This document shows, in pieces, positions 1 to 4,490 of a stretch of DNA of 6,026 bases. The translations under genes were made by a program, and so were the position numbers. A model generated the notes under the pieces. It saw only the letters and a list, made by a program, of their open reading frames with translations, searched no databases and was not told the origin of the DNA. How positions within the stretch are numbered: position 1 is the stretch's first letter; the number at the start of each line of letters is the position of its first letter. The stretch comes from Myxococcota bacterium (GTDB lineage: Bacteria > Myxococcota_A > Polyangia > HGW-17), in NCBI GenBank assembly GCA_018821745.1, contig JAHJLU010000456.1:1-6026 (forward strand). The letters are read 5' to 3'.

Positions 1-645
1 CAGGGTGCAGTCATCTGCGCAACTTAAATCACCATACCATTTGCCAACATCCTCGCAGGTGGCCCCCTGAAGGGAGGTTGTGTCGCACTCCTCATAGATG
101 GATTGGACCGCTCCGTCACCGCAGACCCCGTAAGTGGCACAGTCTGCCACATTGAACGTGCAGTTCGGGGCACAGGCAAGGACGCCTCCATAGTATCCCA
201 GCTCTTCACAGCTCGACGGGATATTGTTGGCTTCGCACTCTTCCCACTGCTCCTCGAGTGTCCCATCACCACACTCTCCCTGACAGTTGGAAAGATCAAA
301 CTGGCAGGCGGAGTCGCAGGCAAGAGTGCCCGAATAGAAGCCCAGGGTTTCACACGACTGAAAGTCAAGATCGCTACCCTCGCACTCTTCAAAATCGGGT
401 TGGAGGAGATTGTCTCCACACACCCCTGCGCCCTGACATTCAGTTATATCGTAGGTGCAATTGGAGTTACATGAGAGGGTTCCACCGTAATACTGCAGCG
501 TGATACACGTCCCTCCACCCATATCTTCCCCGTCACAATCTTCACCGGGATCAACGACACTGTCGCCGCAATTTGAATTACCTCCCGTTTCTGAATCACA
601 ACTGATCATGAGTACTGCACAGAGTATTATCGTAATAACTCGCAT
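1..645 (-). CDS. Cysteine-rich repeat lipoprotein, 3' end beyond window
   Basis: This is an open frame of 215 codons running off the window edge. The start is set by a strong AGGAGG (651-656) placed 5 nt before ATG. Residues 1-15 are a short hydrophobic leader and residues 13-16 (MISC) form a lipobox with Cys16 as the likely lipidated residue; Asp17 follows it. The mature part is a tandem array of about 49-50 residues per unit, each with six Cys: C26-C70, C76-C121, C125-C169, and C175 onward (cut). The unit pattern is CGD...EC...SC..LGYYGGxLxC...C......C. This resembles the 'CGDG..EECDDGN' cysteine-rich repeats (DUF4215-like) common in myxobacterial surface proteins. The even cysteine count per unit suggests disulfide-stabilised modules outside the cytoplasm. 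In E. coli an Asp at +2 retains lipoproteins in the inner membrane, but that rule may not apply here. The exact function is unknown. Confidence is high for the gene and moderate for the family. Confidence 0.88.
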   Translation of the reverse strand, partial: MRVITIILCAVLMISCDSETGGNSNCGDSVVDPGEDCDGEDMGGGTCITLQYYGGTLSCNSNCTYDITECQGAGVCGDNLLQPDFEECEGSDLDFQSCETLGFYSGTLACDSACQFDLSNCQGECGDGTLEEQWEECEANNIPSSCEELGYYGGVLACAPNCTFNVADCATYGVCGDGAVQSIYEECDTTSLQGATCEDVGKWYGDLSCADDCTL

Positions 646-666
646 ATAAGCCTCCTGATAGGCGGG

Positions 667-708
667 CTACTCAAGGACATCAAAGAAAAATTCTTTTTTG
701 TCTGCCAT
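667..708 (-). other. Possible 13-codon upstream ORF before the lipoprotein gene
   Basis: ATG at 708 to TAG at 667-669 encodes MADKKEFFFDVLE. An in-frame TAA stands two codons before the ATG, so it is not the tail of a longer gene. The stop lies 21 nt upstream of the lipoprotein ATG, and the lipoprotein AGGAGG sits between them. A weak AGGG stands 6 nt before this ATG. It would lie in the leader of a transcript from the 801-829 promoter candidate. It could be a leader peptide, a remnant of a lost gene, or chance. Confidence 0.2.
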
Positions 709-800
709 ATGTTACCCTACCAGCACTATCTACGGCAGACGAAGGAGACCCGGCACTTGAATGCTCACCTGATTACAATGGGAACCGAAATAACCTTAAG

Positions 801-829
801 AGGATACCGTGATGCAGGGGTTGAGTCAA
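801..829 (-). promoter_or_regulatory. Sigma-70-like promoter candidate for the lipoprotein gene
   Basis: On the minus strand, TTGACT (824-829, 5 of 6 matches to TTGACA) is followed after exactly 17 nt by TATCCT (801-806, 4 of 6 matches to TATAAT). The predicted start of transcription is near 794, giving a leader of about 150 nt before ATG at 645. The spacing and -35 match are good. The -10 is average, and no TGn extension is seen. Confidence 0.45.
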
Positions 830-988
830 TATACGATCACCCTAACATTCAATCGAGGTGGAGTGTCCCCGGTCAACAGGAGTAGGTCGCGGTGCTGCCA
901 AAGGAGCCCCCAGTGGAGATAGTGGTCGCTGGAGGAGTCCGGTGTGATTTGACCGCTGATGTACCATTTCTATGTTGGTTTTCGACTC

Positions 989-2140
989 TCAGAAGCCGCC
1001 CACATTGATCCCCACCATGATGGGCAGCCAGTTCTTGTAGGCAATGTTGAGCACACCTATCTGGACCCCGTCGAGGGTCTTCGCGGCGTTGAGGGCCCCG
1101 ATCTGCATCCCGCTCACGTGAGACGCGAAGTTCAGCACCCCGAGCTGTACGCCGCTCAGTTCATCGGCGACATTTAGCAGCCCTGCCTGGAGCCCGCTCA
1201 TGCGGTTCTTTACCAGGTTCATCAGCGGGCTCAGCTGCACCCCTTTCATGTTGTAGGCCATATTCCCGAAGGGGGAGATGCTGATCCCGGTGAAGTTGTT
1301 GTAGTACGTGGTGACCTCCTGGGTGCACCTCGTTCCGCTGCAGCTCTTGGGACCCAGCTTGATGTGGTTCATATTCATGAAGATCCCTATCTGGATCCCG
1401 GAGAAGTCCCGGTACACGTTGTTGAAGAGGCTCACCTGAAATCCACTGAAGTTACGGACAACCTCATTGACCGCCCCCAGCTGGATCCCCGTGAAAGACC
1501 CCTCGAGGCGGTTGAATAGGGAGAGCTGAAGCCCGCTCCCATCGCCACTGTTAATATTGACCAGGGGGCTTAACTGGACACCCTTGAACCGTTTCGCCGT
1601 ATAGTTCACTGCCCCGATCTGGAAGCCCGTAAAGCTGTGGTGCCAGTTGATGGTGGAGATGGCGATCCCAAAACCCGCCCCGCCGGAGTAGTTGATGATC
1701 CCCGACAGCTGGAGCCCGGTGACGCTTCCGCCGGACCAGTTGGCGAGGCCGGCGATCTGGATCCCCCCCATGTTCTCAATGTTGTGGTTCACCAGCGCCC
1801 CGAGCTCGAGGCCGTACACAGAGGTGTTGCGTCCGTAGAGGCCGTTGACACTGAGCCCGATGATCACCTTGTGCTGCGGATGAAAGATGCTGAGAGGATA
1901 GACCGGCGTGATGTCGAAGGGCCGGTAGGAATACTGTTTGGGCGGTTTTGGAGCGTGCCTGCCGTAGGTGGTGCTTCGCCGGGGACGATAGGGTCTGTAA
2001 CTTCTGGAGGGCCTGTACGGCTGATAGGTGCGCTGGGGCGGCGGCGTGAAGGGGTTCCCGGGAGGTAATTCCTGGGCCGAAGCCACACTCCCCAGGGTCA
2101 TGGTGCCCAAAATAAACCACACTTTACAAAATTTTAACAT
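989..2140 (-). CDS. Secreted surface-repeat protein (GxQ(I/L)GxxN repeats, LA_2272-like)
   Basis: The protein has 383 residues. The ATG at 2140 was chosen because AGGAG (2148-2152) stands 7 nt upstream and a clean signal peptide begins there: hydrophobic residues 7-20, then an ASA|Q cleavage site after residue 22. Residues 24-75 are rich in Pro, Arg and Tyr and look unstructured. Residues 110-366 hold about 16 copies of an 8-9 residue motif G-x-Q-[IL]-[GS]-x-x-N, starting near residues 110, 126, 142, 158, 172, 187, 203, 218, 233, 248, 285, 300, 316, 330, 344 and 358, so a period of 14-16 residues. The spacing is broken by an insert at 259-283 containing two close cysteines (C267, C272). The chain ends in ...MVGINVGGF, a C-terminal Phe as in many outer-membrane proteins. 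The repeat resembles the Leptospira LA_2272 'surface repeat' family; that match is from memory. A beta-solenoid or outer-membrane strand array is inferred. The role is unknown. Confidence 0.85.
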   Translation of the reverse strand: MLKFCKVWFILGTMTLGSVASAQELPPGNPFTPPPQRTYQPYRPSRSYRPYRPRRSTTYGRHAPKPPKQYSYRPFDITPVYPLSIFHPQHKVIIGLSVNGLYGRNTSVYGLELGALVNHNIENMGGIQIAGLANWSGGSVTGLQLSGIINYSGGAGFGIAISTINWHHSFTGFQIGAVNYTAKRFKGVQLSPLVNINSGDGSGLQLSLFNRLEGSFTGIQLGAVNEVVRNFSGFQVSLFNNVYRDFSGIQIGIFMNMNHIKLGPKSCSGTRCTQEVTTYYNNFTGISISPFGNMAYNMKGVQLSPLMNLVKNRMSGLQAGLLNVADELSGVQLGVLNFASHVSGMQIGALNAAKTLDGVQIGVLNIAYKNWLPIMVGINVGGF

Positions 2141-2147
2141 CGCCTCT

Positions 2148-2152
2148 CTCCT
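2148..2152 (-). promoter_or_regulatory. Ribosome binding site deciding the start of the surface-repeat gene
   Basis: AGGAG stands 7 nt before ATG 2140, followed by a second purine-rich GAGAGG. The frame stays open 37 codons further upstream to a TTG at 2251. That longer start would place the signal peptide internally and has no comparable site. Confidence 0.7.
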
Positions 2153-2226
2153 GGTTTTTAGGACACATCTAACTATCAATTCCCCGAAAAAGTAGCAACG
2201 CCCCTCCAGCAACCGGGAAGCCGGCA

Positions 2227-2237
2227 CAGGTGACCTG
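2227..2237. repeat. Short inverted repeat CAGGT-G-ACCTG upstream of the surface-repeat gene
   Basis: This is a perfect 5-bp inverted repeat around one central base, about 90 nt before the ATG at 2140. A similar CAGGT/ACCTG pair with a two-base centre occurs at 4272-4285. It could be an operator half-site pair. The arms are short enough to arise by chance. Confidence 0.25.
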
Positions 2238-2325
2238 CATAGTCCCAGCAAGAAAAACCAGTGCCAGGCATAATCGCCAGGAAGGGGTCAGTCCTGTAGA
2301 TCGAAACCCGGTCGCGTAGTGTTCA

Positions 2326-4026
2326 TCAGGAAATAATCACGATTATGAGCAGGGTTATGACCATGATAGCCACGAGCCCGACAATGAGCACCATTACACG
2401 GTTGGAGGCGGGAGGCGCGGTCCCCTTTTGGCTCTCTGACGCAGCCTGCAGCGCTGCCCTGGCCTCCTCCACATCCACTGCCTCGTAGTACCCCGTCGCC
2501 GCACGCAGGGGAGCGGGGGCGCGCTTTCTGGTACTGTTCAGCGGAAGGGAGCTTCCACTCCCGTCGCGCTGCGGGGAGCTCGCGGGCTGGACCGGTCCAT
2601 CGTCATCGACCAGGACCGTTTCGTCGTCCATGAAATAGCCGCCACCCCCGTCATCAAGGAGCACCGTGGCGTCATCCTCGAAGTCGGAGCGCTCCTCCCC
2701 GATCATAATGGTCTTCTCATCTTCGAAAATGGAGGAGTCCGTTGAGTCGATGAGCATTTTGGTCTCTTCGTCGGAGAAGGTCGAGGTCACCACCGACGCC
2801 GAAGATTTTGTGGTGCGGCTCCTGGAAAGGTGGTCGACGGTCAGGGAGGTCTTGTCATCATCGACATCGACCACCGCCGCCGCCCGCTTAATCGCCAGCA
2901 CAGTGGGCTGCAGGGCAATGACGCTGTCGTTCTGCTTATCCTCAGGCCCCCGGGCACCATCTGTGGCAGACGTTTTTTTTCGTTTTACCCCCTCCTTGAC
3001 CATGTTGAAGAGGATGACGGGGACGGTCTTCAGCATTACCCCGCCATCCACCTTGCCGCTCTTGTCCAGCTCGAAACAGGCGACGATCTCTTTCTTTATC
3101 TCGGGCAGGAACATTCTCTTCATCAGCACGCCGAGCGCATCCCCCATGCCCGTCTTTCCCGAATCTCCCAAATAGACCTCGAGGGCGGCTCTCATCTCGA
3201 GGCACGACTGGTATCGCTTGGTGCGGTCCCCCGCCATCGCCTTCTGCACGATCACCACAAGTTCCTTTGGGACGGCACTGTTCCCCTCACGCAGCGGGGC
3301 GAATGAGTTGTTCCGGATCCGCTCGAGCACCTGCGTCCCCGTCTTGTCCAGGAAGGCGGGGTATCCGGTCAGCATCTCGTAGAGGAGCACTCCGGCAGAG
3401 AAGACATCGGTCCGAAGATCCACTGACTTGCCCTGGACCTGCTCCGGGGAGAGATAACCAAGCCGCCGAAAATCGTAGGCGCTCACTGCGGCGTCGGCGA
3501 CTTTTACCGGCAGAATGCCGAAATCGTTCACCTTCACCGAACCATCGAAGGAGAGGATAATGTCCCTCGGGTTGAGGTTCTGGTGCACAACGGGCCGCTT
3601 CCCCGCCCAGTCGAGCTGTACCCCATGGGCGTGGTTGAGCCCATTGAGGACCTCGGCGGTGATATGGGCCGCGTACAGTGGACTCATCAGTCTCTTGCTG
3701 TCCCTGAGCCTTCGGAAAAACTGGAGCAGGCTCCGGCCCCAGACATATTCCTGGGCGATGAATACACGACCGTCCATCTTGCCAGCGTCAAACAGGCCGA
3801 CAATGTTCGGGTGCAGCAGTTCCTGGGCGATCTTTGCTTCGAACACCAGCGCCCGCTCTGCCTTTACATCGCCGGCAGCCTCGGCGTGCACAATCTTTAT
3901 CTTGTAAAACCCTCTGAAACATCTCTCTGAGGTGTCAACGGCCTTGAACTCCTGGATGGGAGGGGTGCTGGTGAGCGCCTCGAGGCAGAGATACTTTCCG
4001 AGTCTGAAGGGTTGCATCGATGTCAT
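2326..4026 (-). CDS. Tail-anchored Ser/Thr kinase-fold protein, probable pseudokinase
   Basis: The protein has 566 residues. ATG 4026 is preferred because GGAG (4034-4037) lies 7 nt upstream and the kinase fold starts at once (residues 7-285). The frame stays open to ATG 4104, which has no ribosome binding site. Retained kinase residues are the likely beta3 Lys44, alphaC Glu63, hinge EYV 93-95, DFG 168-170, SPE 193-195, alphaF Asp207 and Arg271. Lost residues are every glycine of the Gly-rich loop (residues 18-29 read LTSTPPIQEFKA), the catalytic loop (148-156 read HQNLNPRDI instead of HRDLKPxNI) and the P+1 Thr (Arg188). Phosphotransfer is therefore doubtful, though nucleotide binding is possible. 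A helical extension (about 287-350) follows, then an acidic low-complexity tail (about 380-485) with four Thr-x-x-[I/L/V] motifs at T422, T439, T454 and T470. The last 24 residues (543-566) are a single hydrophobic segment reaching the C-terminus, so the protein is predicted to be cytoplasmic and tail-anchored. An A8 tract (2973-2980) lies between the extension and the tail. Substrates and partners are unknown. Confidence 0.9.
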   Translation of the reverse strand: MTSMQPFRLGKYLCLEALTSTPPIQEFKAVDTSERCFRGFYKIKIVHAEAAGDVKAERALVFEAKIAQELLHPNIVGLFDAGKMDGRVFIAQEYVWGRSLLQFFRRLRDSKRLMSPLYAAHITAEVLNGLNHAHGVQLDWAGKRPVVHQNLNPRDIILSFDGSVKVNDFGILPVKVADAAVSAYDFRRLGYLSPEQVQGKSVDLRTDVFSAGVLLYEMLTGYPAFLDKTGTQVLERIRNNSFAPLREGNSAVPKELVVIVQKAMAGDRTKRYQSCLEMRAALEVYLGDSGKTGMGDALGVLMKRMFLPEIKKEIVACFELDKSGKVDGGVMLKTVPVILFNMVKEGVKRKKTSATDGARGPEDKQNDSVIALQPTVLAIKRAAAVVDVDDDKTSLTVDHLSRSRTTKSSASVVTSTFSDEETKMLIDSTDSSIFEDEKTIMIGEERSDFEDDATVLLDDGGGGYFMDDETVLVDDDGPVQPASSPQRDGSGSSLPLNSTRKRAPAPLRAATGYYEAVDVEEARAALQAASESQKGTAPPASNRVMVLIVGLVAIMVITLLIIVIIS

Positions 4027-4033
4027 TCGCGGG

Positions 4034-4037
4034 CTCC
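4034..4037 (-). promoter_or_regulatory. Ribosome binding site deciding the kinase-like gene start
   Basis: GGAG stands 7 nt before ATG 4026. The alternatives in the same frame are ATG 4104 (pyrimidine-rich upstream, no site), ATG 4059 (a weak GAG only) and ATG 4017. A start at 4104 would add 26 residues including a CxxC pair (VMCVLCE) with no kinase homology. Confidence 0.6.
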
Positions 4038-4139
4038 GTTTCGGCTCCGGTGCGGGCATCAACTCACACAGGACACACATAACTGTGGGCTGCACCACGG
4101 CCATGGAGAACAGGGATTTGAAGGCACGAGCGAGAGACT

Positions 4140-4168
4140 ATATTACACCACGGGGAAAAAATCTTCAA
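4140..4168 (-). promoter_or_regulatory. Sigma-70-like promoter candidate for the kinase-like gene
   Basis: On the minus strand, TTGAAG (4163-4168, 4 of 6 matches) is followed after 17 nt by TAATAT (4140-4145, 4 of 6 matches). An overlapping TATAGT (4137-4142) is a closer -10 but with 20-nt spacing. Transcription would begin near 4133, giving a leader of roughly 107 nt to ATG 4026. The GTGGTGT half-site in the spacer (4145-4151) lies where a repressor could act. Confidence 0.35.
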
Positions 4169-4187
4169 AGATAGCTCTTGTTAATGC

Positions 4188-4202
4188 CACACCTGTGGTG
4201 TG
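4188..4202. repeat. 15-bp inverted repeat CACACC-TGT-GGTGTG, candidate operator
   Basis: Perfect 6-bp arms flank a 3-nt centre, 20 bp upstream of the -35 candidate of the kinase-like gene. Another copy of the half-site (ACACCAC) lies at 4145-4151 inside that promoter, 44 nt from the ACACC of this palindrome, about four helical turns. The 3-nt loop is tight for an RNA hairpin, so a DNA-binding site is more likely. Confidence 0.35.
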
Positions 4203-4271
4203 TTCCAATACAGCGGCCCGATATCCCCGCGGAGGTCGTCCCCGCAACTGTGCACACATTGCCCAATCCTT

Positions 4272-4285
4272 TCAGGTGTACCTGA
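4272..4285. repeat. 14-bp inverted repeat TCAGGT-GT-ACCTGA, candidate operator
   Basis: Perfect 6-bp arms surround a two-base centre, about 206 nt before the pruA start. The core CAGGT/ACCTG is shared with 2227-2237, upstream of the surface-repeat gene, although the centre there is one base. The regulator is unknown. Confidence 0.3.
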
Positions 4286-4360
4286 CAATCATTCACCAGT
4301 CGTGAAGAGGCCCCTTAGGGGATCCACCATTTCCCAGCGTTCCACTTTGGAGAAGGCATT

Positions 4361-4377
4361 TATGAATTTCATTCATA
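4361..4377. repeat. 17-bp inverted repeat TATGAAT-TTC-ATTCATA, candidate operator of pruA
   Basis: Perfect 7-bp arms surround a 3-nt centre. The sequence TTTCATTCAT at 4367-4376, spanning the centre and right arm, recurs exactly at 4399-4408, 32 bp away (about three turns), where it overlaps the -35 region of the pruA promoter candidate. This arrangement is typical of cooperative binding by a dimeric regulator. The regulator cannot be named from the sequence. Confidence 0.45.
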
Positions 4378-4397
4378 TTTCGATGCAACATTAATCA

Positions 4398-4427
4398 TTT
4401 TCATTCATCCTTTATGAGGGCTACAAT
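4398..4427 (+). promoter_or_regulatory. pruA: Sigma-70-like promoter candidate for pruA
   Basis: TTTTCA (4398-4403, 4 of 6 matches to TTGACA) is followed after 18 nt by TACAAT (4422-4427, 5 of 6 matches to TATAAT). The predicted transcription start is near 4434, giving a leader of about 57 nt. The -35 overlaps the second TTTCATTCAT copy, as expected for a regulated promoter. Confidence 0.4.
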
Positions 4428-4436
4428 GAGTTCAAT

Positions 4437-4479
4437 GGGGCCCGCGCATATTCCTGATGTTCCCGCGCGAGTTGGCCCC
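4437..4479 (+). promoter_or_regulatory. GC-rich stem in the pruA leader next to the ribosome binding site
   Basis: GGGGCC (4437-4442) is complementary to GGCCCC (4474-4479), enclosing 31 nt that include a repeat of CCCGCGC (4441-4447 and 4462-4468). The 3' arm ends one base before GGAGG, so folding could affect access to the ribosome binding site. No T-run follows, so it is not a terminator. Confidence 0.3.
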
Positions 4480-4480
4480 G

Positions 4481-4485
4481 GGAGG
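4481..4485 (+). promoter_or_regulatory. Ribosome binding site of pruA
   Basis: GGAGG stands 5 nt before ATG 4491 and fixes this start over the next in-frame Met, which lies far inside the conserved protein. Confidence 0.75.
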
Positions 4486-4490
4486 TTCTT

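Larger units (their letters stand above)
646..988. other. Intergenic region between repeat protein and lipoprotein genes
   Basis: This 343-nt stretch contains no convincing full gene. It holds the lipoprotein ribosome binding site (651-656), a 13-codon open frame just upstream (667-708), a sigma-70-like promoter candidate (801-829), and two 7-bp inverted repeats. These are GTCTGCC at 700-706 with GGCAGAC at 734-740, and CGGTCAA at 870-876 with TTGACCG at 949-955. No stem followed by a T-run was found that would terminate the gene ending at 989. Confidence 0.6.
4027..4490. other. Divergent regulatory region between kinase-like gene and pruA
   Basis: This 464-nt non-coding stretch lies between two divergent genes. 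Short open frames cross it, but none has a plausible ribosome binding site together with protein-like composition. It contains a minus-strand promoter candidate (4140-4168), a plus-strand promoter candidate (4398-4427), three perfect short inverted repeats (4188-4202, 4272-4285, 4361-4377), a CCCCTTAGGGG palindrome (4311-4321), and a GC stem in the pruA leader (4437-4479). The density of symmetric elements suggests regulated transcription on one or both sides. Confidence 0.65.

Noticed and set aside
24..419. 131-codon open frame on the minus strand overlapping the lipoprotein gene
   Set aside because: It is in a different frame from the cysteine-repeat protein, which has a signal sequence, ribosome binding site and clear repeats. 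The alternative has no such features.
681..700. AAAGAA-AAA-TTCTTT inverted repeat followed by T-run
   Set aside because: The stem is almost all A/T with a 3-nt loop, and on the minus strand it lies within a short open frame just before a ribosome binding site. It is unlikely to terminate.
842..967. 41-codon open frame on the minus strand after the surface-repeat gene
   Set aside because: It has no ribosome binding site and shows no recognisable motif; its length is expected by chance.
2141..2251. N-terminal extension of the surface-repeat protein to a TTG at 2251
   Set aside because: It would bury the signal peptide behind 37 residues and has no good ribosome binding site; ATG 2140 has AGGAG at proper spacing.
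2245..2270. Sigma-54-like TGGCAC...TTGCT on the minus strand
   Set aside because: The distance between the GG and GC elements is 4 nt too long for a -24/-12 promoter, and the alternative GG gives 2 nt too few.
2245..2285. Possible terminator after the kinase-like gene (GGC...GCC followed by five T)
   Set aside because: The stem is only 3 bp and is separated from the T-run by 9 nt, so it is not a credible intrinsic terminator.
2942..3205. 87-codon minus-strand frame inside the kinase-like gene
   Set aside because: It is the -1 frame of a well-supported gene and has no independent start signal; only its last codons matter, as the end of a possible slippage product.
4027..4104. Kinase-like gene start at ATG 4104
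   Set aside because: No ribosome binding site precedes it, whereas ATG 4026 has GGAG 7 nt upstream next to the start of the kinase fold. It is not fully excluded.
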